NCBI GenBank assembly: GCA_903929845.1
Contig: CAIYWF010000151.1
Location: 1-27,622 of the forward strand
Source of the DNA: an uncultured Chlorobiaceae bacterium
Lineage (GTDB): Bacteria; Bacteroidota; Chlorobiia; Chlorobiales; Chlorobiaceae
DNA: 27,622 bases
Direction: 5' to 3'
Position 1 is the stretch's first letter; the number at the start of each line of letters is the position of its first letter. This document shows, piece after piece, positions 15,773 through 23,280 of the stretch. The position numbers were made by a program, and so were the translations under genes. A model generated the notes under the pieces. The model searched no databases. It was not told the origin of the DNA and saw only the letters and a program-made list of their open reading frames with translations.

Positions 15773-16851
15773 AGGGGTTTCGTTTTCAGTGCAAGCTCAA
15801 TCAGACGCACTGTAAGTTCCTGAAAAGGGATACCGACAGCACCCATGAGCCTTGGGTACATACTGATATCGGTGAATCCAGGAATAGTATTGACCTCGTT
15901 TAGGACAATATCTCCATTCTCTTCATCAACAAAAAAATCAATTCTTGACATGCCTCGACATCCCAGAGTCTTGTATGCTCTGAGTGCAGCCGCTCTTACT
16001 TTTTCCTGAAGGTCTATAGAAATGCGTGCTGGTATAAAATACTTTGCTGTATCGAAAATGTATTTATCCTGATAGTCATAGAACTCCTTGCCGGGCTCAA
16101 TTTCACCGCATACGGAGGCTTGCGGTTGTTCATTGCCCAGCACAGCGATCTCGATTTCCCTTCCCTTGATTGTCTTTTCTACCAGAATCTTCCAGTCAAG
16201 TGAGCATGCATGTTGAAGGGCTTGAGAAAGATCTTTGCAACGATGCACTTTTGAGATTCCTATCGAAGAACCGAGATTGGCTGGTTTGATAAAAAACGGA
16301 TACTCAAACTGCTTTTCAATCAAGGAGTGAGTTGTTTCAGGGTCTGCCTGATAATCGGCGCTGAAGAGTGTTATGGATGGTGCGACAGCAAGTCCTGCAT
16401 CGGCAACACACAGTTTGGTGAGAGCCTTGTCCATGGTGAGGGCTGAGGCCAGGACGCCACATCCTGTATACGGAATTCCGCAGGTATCCAGAAAACCCTG
16501 GATGCGTCCGTCTTCTCCATAAGTTCCGTGAAGCACGAGAAAAGCCACTTCGATTCCCGCCGCTCTGAAATCAAGATCAAAAGGTTTCTGATTGTTCTGC
16601 TCAACCATATCTCGAAGTCTTGCTGTTGCGGCTTCAAGTGAAGATGTTCTTAAAAGAGCAGAGAGATTAAGCTTCAGGACGTCGTGAGCGATACCCTCGA
16701 AAAGCCAGTTTCCATCATGTGTGATATAGATCGGAAGAACCCTGTAGCGTTCAGTGTCGATGTTGGCCGCAATTGATTGAGCCGAGATGATTGATATTTC
16801 GTGTTCAGCGGACCTGCCTCCAAAAATGAGAGCAACAGAAATGGGTGACAT
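15769..16851 (-). CDS. ddl: D-alanine--D-alanine ligase
   Basis: ATP-grasp ligase making the D-Ala-D-Ala dipeptide for peptidoglycan. Landmarks are the N-terminal VALIFGGRSAEHEISIISAQSIA, FLVLHGTYGEDGRIQGFLDTCGIPYTGCGVLASALTMDKALTK (the ligase signature with catalytic Ser and Glu neighbours), FFIKPANLGSSIGISKV (ATP-grasp lysine loop), LVEKTIKGREIEIAVLGN, and the metal-binding end SRIDFFVDEENGDIVLNEVNTIPGFTDISMYPRL. I set the start at ATG 16851 (360 codons, usual length), directly before the first beta strand; in-frame ATGs at 16890 and 16914 would add 13 or 21 residues and none has a clear ribosome site. The downstream TPR gene overlaps its stop by four bases. The divergent octanoyltransferase gene begins at 16974. 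It is B-type ddl by motif spacing, but I do not distinguish isoforms. Confidence 0.95.
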   Translation of the reverse strand: MSPISVALIFGGRSAEHEISIISAQSIAANIDTERYRVLPIYITHDGNWLFEGIAHDVLKLNLSALLRTSSLEAATARLRDMVEQNNQKPFDLDFRAAGIEVAFLVLHGTYGEDGRIQGFLDTCGIPYTGCGVLASALTMDKALTKLCVADAGLAVAPSITLFSADYQADPETTHSLIEKQFEYPFFIKPANLGSSIGISKVHRCKDLSQALQHACSLDWKILVEKTIKGREIEIAVLGNEQPQASVCGEIEPGKEFYDYQDKYIFDTAKYFIPARISIDLQEKVRAAALRAYKTLGCRGMSRIDFFVDEENGDIVLNEVNTIPGFTDISMYPRLMGAVGIPFQELTVRLIELALKTKPL

Positions 16852-16973
16852 GAGATGCTTTAGTGACGGTTGAAGGGGTGCATTTTTCATGAAAATACCG
16901 GTCTCGGAGAACATTTCCGTACACTATTTTGTTGCAAAATCCTTTTCAGCTATCTTGATCGAAATTTGCAAAG

Positions 16974-17765
16974 ATGAAGACACTTTTTTCCAGGGTTTAT
17001 TGTCTGGATTCCGGGTTGCATACCGGTGAAGAAAATATGGAGGTTGACCGGCGCCTTATGGCTTCATTCCTTGATGGCCGGTTTCAGGAGCAATATGGCT
17101 GCGACAGTTGTCTCTGGCGGTTTTATGCATGGCGGCCTTATGCTGTTACCCTGGGATACAATCAGGATGTTTCTGGTATTAACACGGACAAATGCCGCTC
17201 AGCAGGGATCGATGTTGTCAGAAGGCCGACTGGTGGCAGGGCCGTTTTTCATGCCGAAGAATTTACCTACAGTTTTTTTACTGAGTCATCGGAGCAGAAT
17301 TCAGAGATATACCGGATGGTACATGAAGTGATCAAGCTTGCTCTTGAAAGTATTGGTATTCATGCAGAGTTCTGTCGTTCGACTCTTGCCCGCCAGCAGG
17401 GGGGAGGGGCTCCCGCAGCCGTGAGCTGTTTTACCGCTTCCGCCAGATATGAGCTTCAGGTAGACGGACGGAAATTGGTTGGATCCGCACAGCGGAGAAC
17501 CCGTAATATTCTCTTGCAGCATGGATCACTTCCGCTCTCATCACGTCATAAAGAACTTTGTTCTTTTGTTGCTTTGGAAGATGAGGAGTCTTTTGAGGAG
17601 ATCAGGAATGAAATGGAGCAAAAAACCACTTCACTTGAAGAGATTATCGGCTATGTTCCAGAATACTCAAGTCTTGTGGCACTCATGCGGAGCGCTCTCG
17701 GAAAGCTGCACGGTGTTGAGGCTGTGGAGCTTCAGCACGGCGAATTGTCAGAATTTATTAAATGA
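16974..17765 (+). CDS. Lipoate/octanoate transferase, LipM-like (BPL/LPL family)
   Basis: Cofactor-transferase fold enzyme of 263 residues that attaches octanoate or lipoate to lipoyl domains. The N-terminus DSGLHTGEENMEVDRRLM, then LWRFYAWRPYAVTLGYNQD, IDVVRRPTGGRAVFH (the RRxTGGxAVFH motif shared by LplA and LipM) and YELQVDGRKLVGSAQRRTRNILLQHGSLPL are all visible; Lys167 is in the conserved lysine position. Cys152 in SCFTASARYEL is where LipM octanoyltransferases (octanoyl-ACP to GcvH) have the catalytic cysteine, and the ILQHGSLPL segment is also LipM-like, so I favour octanoyltransferase over ATP-dependent lipoate ligase. The C-terminal domain that adenylating LplA enzymes carry appears to be absent. 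ATG 16974 is the first in-frame start of the family-like N-terminus. panB follows after 34 bases. Confidence 0.85.
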   Translation: MKTLFSRVYCLDSGLHTGEENMEVDRRLMASFLDGRFQEQYGCDSCLWRFYAWRPYAVTLGYNQDVSGINTDKCRSAGIDVVRRPTGGRAVFHAEEFTYSFFTESSEQNSEIYRMVHEVIKLALESIGIHAEFCRSTLARQQGGGAPAAVSCFTASARYELQVDGRKLVGSAQRRTRNILLQHGSLPLSSRHKELCSFVALEDEESFEEIRNEMEQKTTSLEEIIGYVPEYSSLVALMRSALGKLHGVEAVELQHGELSEFIK

Positions 17766-17799
17766 TTATGAACATTCAATTCATTAAGAGGTTAACATC

Positions 17800-18633
17800 A
17801 TGAACAGAAGCATTCAGCAGAAAAGCGCCCATGTCACGACAAGAAGGTTGCTTGACATGAAACAGAATGGCGAAAAAATATCGATGCTGACCGCTTATGA
17901 TTATACTATGGCGCGAATTCTCGATCGGGCAGGTGTTGATGTTCTTCTCGTCGGGGATTCTGCAAGTAACGTCTTTTCCGGACACAGTACGACCTTGCCG
18001 ATCACGATTGAGGAGATTATCTATCATGCAAAGGCTGTTGTCAGGGGTGTTCATGCTGAGAGTGGTCGGGCAATGGTTGTAACCGATATGCCGTTTATGA
18101 GTTACCAGCTTTCAGGAGAGGAAGCATTGCGCAATGCCGGGAAAATAATGAAAGAGCATGAGTGTGACGCAGTAAAGCTGGAGGGCGGCAGAGTTATTGC
18201 TGAGACCGTCAAGAGAATTACCGACGTTGGGATTCCCGTCATGGGGCATCTCGGCCTGATGCCTCAGTCTATCTACAAATACGGCAGTTATCGGGTCCGG
18301 GCACAGGAGGAGAGGGAAGCCGAACAGCTTCTTGAAGATGCTAAAATTCTCGAACAGGCGGGGGCATTTGCCATTGTGCTTGAAAAAATCCCCTCAGCCC
18401 TTGCGGCCCAGGTTACAAAATCACTCACCATTCCTGCCATTGGTATCGGTGCCGGGATAGAATGCGATGGCCAGGTGCTGGTCATCAACGATATTCTTGG
18501 CCTAAACAGGGAGTTTCATCCTCGTTTTGTCAGGCAGTATACCGATTTGAATACGGTTATAGAACAGGCTGCCAAACAATATGTAGAAGATGTCAGGAAG
18601 GGTGACTTTCCGTCGGTTGATGAAAGCTATTGA
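17800..18633 (+). CDS. panB: 3-methyl-2-oxobutanoate hydroxymethyltransferase
   Basis: First committed enzyme of pantothenate (and so CoA) synthesis: alpha-ketoisovalerate plus methylene-tetrahydrofolate to ketopantoate. It is a TIM-barrel cytoplasmic enzyme; 277 residues is slightly above the usual 263-270. Landmarks are ISMLTAYDYTMARILDRAGVDVLLVGDSASNVFSGHSTTLPITIEEIIYHAKAVVRG (metal-binding Asp in VGDS), VVTDMPFMSY (second metal Asp), CDAVKLEGG, IPVMGHLGLMPQSIYKYGSYRVRA, IVLEKIP (catalytic Glu), and IPAIGIGAGIECDGQVLVINDILG. A strong ribosome site, TAAGAGGT at 17785-17792, sits 7 bases before ATG 17800 and fixes the start. It may be cotranscribed with the lipM-like gene 34 bases upstream. 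No panC or panD is in the window. Confidence 0.97.
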   Translation: MNRSIQQKSAHVTTRRLLDMKQNGEKISMLTAYDYTMARILDRAGVDVLLVGDSASNVFSGHSTTLPITIEEIIYHAKAVVRGVHAESGRAMVVTDMPFMSYQLSGEEALRNAGKIMKEHECDAVKLEGGRVIAETVKRITDVGIPVMGHLGLMPQSIYKYGSYRVRAQEEREAEQLLEDAKILEQAGAFAIVLEKIPSALAAQVTKSLTIPAIGIGAGIECDGQVLVINDILGLNREFHPRFVRQYTDLNTVIEQAAKQYVEDVRKGDFPSVDESY

Positions 18634-18684
18634 GCCATGTCCCGGGTAAAATTTACAATACCCCTCGCTGGCCTTTGGAAATCA

Positions 18685-18713
18685 TTTACAATGAGCTGGT
18701 GCGGGATTATATC
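18685..18713 (+). promoter_or_regulatory. Candidate sigma70-like promoter upstream of pssA
   Basis: TTTACA (18685-18690), a 17-base spacer and TATATC (18708-18713) match 5 of 6 and 4 of 6 consensus bases with ideal spacing. It sits in the 162-base gap between panB and pssA and would start the pssA-purS-purQ-MFS-yihY-dnaX run. The neighbouring 18728-18747 element is an alternative or an additional control site. Confidence 0.4.
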
Positions 18714-18727
18714 GCCATTCTAAAAAA

Positions 18728-18747
18728 AGTATATAATTCGTTATACT
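18728..18747 (+). promoter_or_regulatory. Inverted repeat AGTATA-N8-TATACT enclosing a perfect TATAAT
   Basis: The arms AGTATA (18728-18733) and TATACT (18742-18747) are exact complements. TATAAT, a perfect -10 hexamer, lies at 18732-18737 inside the repeat, about 58 bases before the pssA ATG. No good -35 is seen 16-18 bases upstream, which would suit an activator-dependent or operator-overlapped promoter. AT-rich composition makes chance occurrence possible. Confidence 0.35.
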
Positions 18748-18795
18748 AAAAGTTTATTAGAAAAAACGGATAAAAGACGGAATACCCTCAATTCT

Positions 18796-19599
18796 ATGAA
18801 TGATGTTGGCAAACAGGGCGGCCAAAAACGCTATCCTCCTTTTCTGAAAAATGGTTCAAAAGAGCGATCACCTCGCTTTCCTTTTGTTTCGCGCTCGTTC
18901 GTCCCTTCTGTTTTTACGGTAATGAACATGGTCTCCGGCTATATTTCCATTGTTATGTCGGGAGAGGGGAGTTTTGTGGCGGCATGCTGGTTTATTATTC
19001 TTGCCTCATTTTTTGATACTATCGACGGCTTTGTGGCCAGAGTAACCAATGGCACCTCTGATTTTGGCGTTGAGCTTGATTCTCTTTCCGATCTCGTCTC
19101 CTTCGGTGCAGCTCCCGCCTATCTGGTCTATAAGTTTGGTCTTGAAGGGTTACCTGGCATGACCGGTATTTGTGTCAGCTCTCTGCTTATAATCGGGAGT
19201 GGCCTGAGGCTTGCCCGATTTAATATCAGCATGATCGGGTATGAAAAAGAGTCCTTTTCCGGCCTTCCGACTCCAGCACAGGCTTTGACTATTGTCGGTT
19301 TTGTGCTCTGGATGAGCGGCGATCCGGTCTTTCCTGTTGCCTCGATGCAGATTGTTCTGGCTGGGCTTTCAACCGTTCTTGCCCTGCTTATGGTCAGCAA
19401 GGTAAACTATGATGCCCTGCCCAAGCCAACAGTTGACTCTTTCAGGAGGCAGCCCTTGCAAATGGCACTCTATATTACCGCTATGTTTTGCGTGCTTCTC
19501 TTTCACTCCAAAGCTTTTTTTCTTGCCATGTTGTTGTATATTCTGCTCGGTATTGTGAGGTCAATCACTCTGCTGTGGCGTCGTCAGTGGCAGACCTGA
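18796..19599 (+). CDS. pssA: CDP-diacylglycerol--serine O-phosphatidyltransferase
   Basis: Inner-membrane CDP-alcohol phosphatidyltransferase making phosphatidylserine, precursor of phosphatidylethanolamine. The 267-residue protein contains the catalytic CDP-AP motif in DTIDGFVARVTNGTSDFGVELDSLSDLVSFGAAPAYL, i.e. D-G-x2-A-R-x8-G-x3-D-x3-D, followed by the SFGAAPA segment characteristic of PssA. The N-terminal FVPSVFTVMNMVSGYISIVMS is the usual first helix; further helices are AACWFIILASFFDTI, GICVSSLLIIGSGLRLARFN, ALTIVGFVLWM, IVLAGLSTVLALLMV, MALYITAMFCVLLF and FLAMLLYILLGIV. A polar N-terminal extension of about 34 residues precedes the first helix. ATG 18796 has only a weak ribosome site. 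purS begins 28 bases downstream. Other CDP-alcohol transferases (e.g. PgsA) share the motif, but the flanking SFGAAPA and GLPTPAQA argue for PssA. Confidence 0.94.
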   Translation: MNDVGKQGGQKRYPPFLKNGSKERSPRFPFVSRSFVPSVFTVMNMVSGYISIVMSGEGSFVAACWFIILASFFDTIDGFVARVTNGTSDFGVELDSLSDLVSFGAAPAYLVYKFGLEGLPGMTGICVSSLLIIGSGLRLARFNISMIGYEKESFSGLPTPAQALTIVGFVLWMSGDPVFPVASMQIVLAGLSTVLALLMVSKVNYDALPKPTVDSFRRQPLQMALYITAMFCVLLFHSKAFFLAMLLYILLGIVRSITLLWRRQWQT

Positions 19600-19627
19600 T
19601 TTTTTTATTCATCCTTTACTCTTTATA

Positions 19628-19882
19628 ATGCCATATCTCGCAAAAATAAAGGTTACCCTGCGTCAGTCAATTCTCGATGTTCAGGGCAAAGCAGTCGATC
19701 ATGCCCTGAAAAATCTTGGGTATCGTACTGTAGAATCCACCAGAATCGGCAAATATATTGAAGTGACTATCAATGAGGAGGAGATTGTTGAGGCCGAACG
19801 CATCGGCAATGAGATCTCCAGGAAGCTGTTGTCAAATCCGGTTATGGAAAATTATTCCCTTGAACTGGAATATATCAAATAA
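19628..19882 (+). CDS. purS: Phosphoribosylformylglycinamidine synthase subunit PurS
   Basis: Small structural subunit (84 residues) of the three-part FGAM synthase PurS-PurQ-PurL, which converts FGAR to FGAM in purine synthesis; PurS bridges the glutaminase PurQ and the synthase PurL and helps channel ammonia. The sequence YLAKIKVTLRQSILDVQGKAVDHALKNLGYRTVESTRIGKYIEVTI shows the family pattern (V-x-L-x3-I-L-D-x-Q-G-x-A, then G-Y-x3-ESxRxGK), ending in LLSNPVMENYSLEL. Length is normal. It precedes purQ after a 73-base gap that holds a strong hairpin. purL is not in this window. Confidence 0.97.
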   Translation: MPYLAKIKVTLRQSILDVQGKAVDHALKNLGYRTVESTRIGKYIEVTINEEEIVEAERIGNEISRKLLSNPVMENYSLELEYIK

Positions 19883-19925
19883 TTGAGTGCTGCTGGCCTT
19901 TCGCCCCTGTGGGGCTGATACTCAA
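19883..19925 (+). repeat. Extended hairpin between purS and purQ
   Basis: An inner stem GCCCC-TGT-GGGGC (19903-19915) is flanked by a second pair of complementary arms, TTGAGT at 19883-19888, which begins right at the purS stop, and ACTCAA at 19920-19925. No T-tract follows, so simple termination is unlikely. The purQ ribosome site AAAGAGGTG lies about 15 bases downstream and is outside the structure. The inner stem is the same type as the hairpin at 2026-2038. It may be a dispersed repeat or an RNA element that adjusts PurS to PurQ ratios. Confidence 0.5.
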
Positions 19926-19955
19926 AACTCTCTCGACAATTAAAGAGGTGCTTTT

Positions 19956-20660
19956 ATGTCTGAAATATCCGTAGGGGTTGTTGTTTTTCCGGGTTCAAAC
20001 TGCGATCATGATACTGAACATGCAGTTGCATCATTCAGTGGTATAAAACCAGTAATGCTCTGGCATAATGATCATGATCTCCAAGGGGTAAAAGCGATCA
20101 TTCTGCCAGGCGGCTTTTCCTATGGCGATTATCTTAGAGCTGGCTCAATTGCACGTTTTTCTCCTATCATGAAGGAAGTTATTGAGTTTGCGCGCAAAGG
20201 ATTTCCGGTGCTTGGCATCTGCAACGGATTTCAGGTGCTGCTGGAAAGCGGGCTGCTTGATGGAGCTCTTTCCCGAAATCGGGATAAAAAATTTCTCTGC
20301 AGCCAGACCGCTATCAGAGCAGTGAACTGCTCAACGATATTTACCAGTCTATATAAAGAGGATGAAGTACTCAGTATACCCATTGCGCATGGTGAGGGCA
20401 ACTACTTTGCGCCTCCAGAAGTAATCGAAAGCCTTGAAGAGCATGACCAGATTGTTTTCAAATATACCGACGTGCAAGGCCTTGTGACTGAAGAAGCCAA
20501 TCCGAACGGTTCACTGAAGAATATTGCTGGCATTATCAACCTGCAAGGGAATGTGCTCGGACTGATGCCTCATCCAGAAAGGGCCAGCGAAAAGATGCTC
20601 GGTTCTCTTGATGGAAGAAGGCTTTTTGAGTCACTTTTCCATCATATTTCTGGTGTTTAA
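19956..20660 (+). CDS. purQ: Phosphoribosylformylglycinamidine synthase subunit PurQ (glutaminase)
   Basis: Class I glutamine amidotransferase subunit of FGAM synthase, 234 residues, supplying ammonia to PurL. Landmarks are VGVVVFPGSNCDHDTEHAV, AIILPGGFSYGDYLRAGSIA, PVLGICNGFQVLLESGLL with the nucleophilic Cys near residue 89, IPIAHGEGNYFAP, and LGLMPHPERASEKMLG with the catalytic His and Glu. The strong ribosome site AAAGAGGTG before ATG 19956 fixes the start. It belongs with purS just upstream and overlaps or abuts the next gene, an MFS transporter. PurL must be elsewhere in the genome, and purB lies on the opposite strand in this window. Confidence 0.97.
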   Translation: MSEISVGVVVFPGSNCDHDTEHAVASFSGIKPVMLWHNDHDLQGVKAIILPGGFSYGDYLRAGSIARFSPIMKEVIEFARKGFPVLGICNGFQVLLESGLLDGALSRNRDKKFLCSQTAIRAVNCSTIFTSLYKEDEVLSIPIAHGEGNYFAPPEVIESLEEHDQIVFKYTDVQGLVTEEANPNGSLKNIAGIINLQGNVLGLMPHPERASEKMLGSLDGRRLFESLFHHISGV

Positions 20661-20667
20661 GGGGTTC

Positions 20668-21930
20668 TTGCGAGATACGCAGAAATATAAAGTGTTTTTC
20701 TGGCTGCTTTTTGATTTTGCAAACACTTCTTTCAGCGTGATGATGGTCACGTTTGCCTTTCCCCTTTACTTTAAAAACGTGATCTGTAATGGTGAGCCCT
20801 CAGGAGATGCCTTGTGGGGTTTCAGCGTTAGTCTCTCCATGTTTCTCGTTGCCATTATATCACCTGTTCTTGGAGCTGCGGCTGATTATTCCGGCAAACG
20901 GAAGCGTTTTCTTTTCGTATTTACCCTTACATCAGTTGTAGCTACGGCCCTGCTCTCCTTTTCGGGGCCCGGAATGGCTGTGGTGGCTATTATTCTTTTT
21001 ATTCTTGCCAATATGGGTTTTGAGGGAGGCCTTGTCTTTTATGACGCCTATCTCAAGGAACTCGCCTCAGATAAAAGCGTTGGCAGAGTCTCCGGTTATG
21101 GTTTTGCCATGGGGTATCTGGGTGCGCTCGCCATTTTACTTCTTGTGAAGCCGCTGTTGAGCAAAGGAATTGTCCTTTCAAATGTATCGAATGTGCAGTC
21201 AAGTTTTTTGGTGGCGGCACTTTTTTTTGCCCTCTTTTCCGCTCCGCTTTTTCTTGTGCTGCGGGATGAAAAAAAAGAGAAGAGAGCCGCGATCTCTTTT
21301 GCCGCACTCAGTCGTTCCATCAAGGAGGTAAGGTATACTGTGCAGCATATCATGAAATACCCTTATCTTGCGCGCTTTCTTCTTGCCTATTTTTTTTATA
21401 ATGATGCCATTTTGACTGTTATTGCATTCTCATCAATTTACGCACAGAATACCCTTGGCTTTACTACAGGCGAGCTGATTGCCTTTTTCATGCTGGTGCA
21501 GACGACAGCCATTGCCGGGTCTGTAATTTTTGGCTTTGTGACGGATAAAATAGGCCCGAAAAGAACCATCGTGATTACTCTCATCATCTGGTTTTTTGTT
21601 ATTGTTGCGGCCATTTTTGCAGACAGTAAAGAGCTGTTTTTTTATACCGGAATGCTTGCTGGCATGTCGATGGGCTCATCCCAGGCCGCATCCCGATCGA
21701 TGATGACCCGGCTGACACCACGTGAACATGTTACTGAGTTTTTTGGCTTTTATGATGGCACATTCGGAAAAGCGTCAGCCATAGCAGGTCCATTTGTTTT
21801 TGGCCTGGTATCCTCACAGGCAGGGAGTCAGAAAACGGCACTTGCGTCGCTGTTGTTATTTTTTACCACCGGATTGCTGCTGATGACCAGAGTAAAATCA
21901 GTTGAAACCGGCTACTCCCTCGAAAAATAA
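20668..21930 (+). CDS. MFS transporter of the UMF1 / Atg22-like family
   Basis: Inner-membrane transporter with about 12 helices. The first helix FFWLLFDFANTSFSVMMVTFAFPLYF carries the D-F-A-N-T/S-x-F-S motif of the UMF1 (vacuole effluxer Atg22-like) family, and VLGAAADYSGKRKRFLFVF is its loop 2-3 signature; FVTDKIGPKRTIVI repeats the motif in the second half, followed by MSMGSSQAASRSMMTRLTPREHVTEFFGFYDGTFGKASAIAGPF, also typical. Substrate unknown; amino-acid efflux is the fungal precedent. The start is uncertain: TTG 20668 follows AAGGGG closely and lies just beyond the purQ stop, GTG 20653 and ATG 20611 are in frame but inside purQ. From 20668 the protein has 420 residues. It is cotranscribed with purQ by position. 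Confidence 0.88.
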   Translation: MRDTQKYKVFFWLLFDFANTSFSVMMVTFAFPLYFKNVICNGEPSGDALWGFSVSLSMFLVAIISPVLGAAADYSGKRKRFLFVFTLTSVVATALLSFSGPGMAVVAIILFILANMGFEGGLVFYDAYLKELASDKSVGRVSGYGFAMGYLGALAILLLVKPLLSKGIVLSNVSNVQSSFLVAALFFALFSAPLFLVLRDEKKEKRAAISFAALSRSIKEVRYTVQHIMKYPYLARFLLAYFFYNDAILTVIAFSSIYAQNTLGFTTGELIAFFMLVQTTAIAGSVIFGFVTDKIGPKRTIVITLIIWFFVIVAAIFADSKELFFYTGMLAGMSMGSSQAASRSMMTRLTPREHVTEFFGFYDGTFGKASAIAGPFVFGLVSSQAGSQKTALASLLLFFTTGLLLMTRVKSVETGYSLEK

Positions 21931-21931
21931 A

Positions 21932-21946
21932 GAGAGTGTTACTCTC
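21932..21946 (+). repeat. Small hairpin GAGAGT-GTT-ACTCTC after the UMF1-type MFS gene
   Basis: A perfect 6-bp stem with a 3-base loop starts two bases after the MFS stop. A second possible stem follows at 21949-21972 (ACCA...TGGT enclosing TTGC-TTT-GCAA, with a one-sided bulge). Neither has a T-tract. They could slow exonucleases at an operon joint, partially terminate transcription, or be meaningless. Confidence 0.35.
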
Positions 21947-21996
21947 AAACCATTATCTTGCTTTGCAATGGTGCATGGAAGCAAAATAGAGAAGCG

Positions 21997-23280
21997 ATGG
22001 AAGAGGATACAAAAAGATTGAAAAAGTCAGGTGCTCGTGATTATCCCCCTTTTACAGAGTATATTCGTGCATTTATGCCGTTTTTCTGGAAAAATTTTAT
22101 TCATGACAGAATTTTTATTGGAGCCGGTTCTCTGGCTTTTCAGACGTTGCTCTCGATAGTACCTATTCTTGCTGTTGTCCTTTCAATACTGAATGTTTTT
22201 GTGGTTTTTGCACCCTTGAAACGATCTCTCGAGGATTTTCTTGTTCAGAATTTCATGCCGGGTGTTGGAACTGTACTCAATCACTATCTTTCGGATTTCA
22301 TAGGAAAGACCACCAGCGTTCCTCTTTTGGGGGGAGTTTTTCTGTTTATTATCGCTCTCTCTCTTATCTCAACAATTGATAACACCCTGAATGAAATCTG
22401 GGAGGTACACTCTCCCCGCAAGGCACTACAGGGTTTTACTCTCTACTGGACAGTACTGACACTCGGTCCGGTACTTATCGGAAGCAGTCTTGCAGCAAGT
22501 TCCTATGTCTGGTACACGATCTTTACAGAAGGACCTCTGCTTGAACTGAAAACACTTCTTCTGTCGTATTTTCCCTTCATCAATTCAATTCTTGCCTTTT
22601 TTCTGCTTTATATGCTTGTTCCAAATCGCAGGGTCAGATTTGTTCATGCTTTTTCTGGTGCTCTGCTTGCAGCGATTCTCCTTGAGCTGTCAAAGAAATG
22701 GTTCACCTTTTATGTTTCCAATTTTTCAACATTTGAGCATATTTATGGCGCATTATCGGTTATCCCGATGCTTTTTTTCTGGATTTATCTTGGATGGGTT
22801 GTCCTGTTGACCGGAGCTGAGTTTGTTTTTTGTCTTGGAGCACTGACACCCGCAAACCATGTTGAAGAGCCCTTCAATCCTTTGCGGGGTGTTCCCGTGA
22901 TTCTTTCGGTTCTCGGTTTTATCTGGAATGGTCAGAAAAACGGTTTATCCATGAATATGAAGAAAATATTGAAGTCAGATCTTTCAGTAAATCCTTCAGG
23001 GTTAAGAAAAATTGTTGATATTTTATTGCAGAATGATCTGATTCATGTTACGGCAAATGGTGATCTTGCCGTCAGTCGGGATCTTTATGCCATGACACTG
23101 TACGATCTTTACGCAGTTATTCCACCGACATTTACCGTTGATGAAAACGGTTCTCTGATTTCAGCCAGTAATAGCGTACATTTAAAAACGATCAGCAGGG
23201 GAGTTGTCGAATGCCTGAAAAGCAGTATGGAGATGCCCCTTGCGACCTTGTTAGAGGATAGTAATCAACAGCATTCATGA
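21997..23280 (+). CDS. YihY/BrkB (UPF0761) family membrane protein with C-terminal extension
   Basis: Polytopic inner-membrane protein formerly misnamed RNase BN. The first 280 or so residues form the YihY domain: DRIFIGAGSLAFQTLLSIVPILAVVLSILNVF, then GGVFLFIIALSLISTIDNTLNEIWEVHSPR, LGPVLIGSSLAASSYVWYTIF, SILAFFLLYMLVPNRRVRFVHAFSGALLAAILLELSKKWFTFYVSNFSTFEHIYGALSVIPMLFFWIYLGWVVLLTGAEFVFCLGAL. Six hydrophobic spans are visible. The remaining 130 residues are soluble and look like a winged-helix segment (SVNPSGLRKIVDILLQNDLIHVTANGDLAVSRDLY), found in longer family members. Biochemical function unknown. ATG 21997 with a modest GAGAAG upstream gives 427 residues; the frame reaches a TTG at 21958. 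The stop overlaps the dnaX start (ATGA), so dnaX translation is probably coupled to it. Confidence 0.88.
   Translation: MEEDTKRLKKSGARDYPPFTEYIRAFMPFFWKNFIHDRIFIGAGSLAFQTLLSIVPILAVVLSILNVFVVFAPLKRSLEDFLVQNFMPGVGTVLNHYLSDFIGKTTSVPLLGGVFLFIIALSLISTIDNTLNEIWEVHSPRKALQGFTLYWTVLTLGPVLIGSSLAASSYVWYTIFTEGPLLELKTLLLSYFPFINSILAFFLLYMLVPNRRVRFVHAFSGALLAAILLELSKKWFTFYVSNFSTFEHIYGALSVIPMLFFWIYLGWVVLLTGAEFVFCLGALTPANHVEEPFNPLRGVPVILSVLGFIWNGQKNGLSMNMKKILKSDLSVNPSGLRKIVDILLQNDLIHVTANGDLAVSRDLYAMTLYDLYAVIPPTFTVDENGSLISASNSVHLKTISRGVVECLKSSMEMPLATLLEDSNQQHS

Noticed and set aside
16915..16973. Divergent promoters between ddl and the lipM-like gene
   Set aside because: TTGCAA and TATCTT are present but only 13 bases apart; no hexamer pair with acceptable spacing was found on either strand.
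18640..18665. GGGTA...TACCC inverted repeat after panB as a terminator
   Set aside because: Only five pairs, a long loop and no T-tract.
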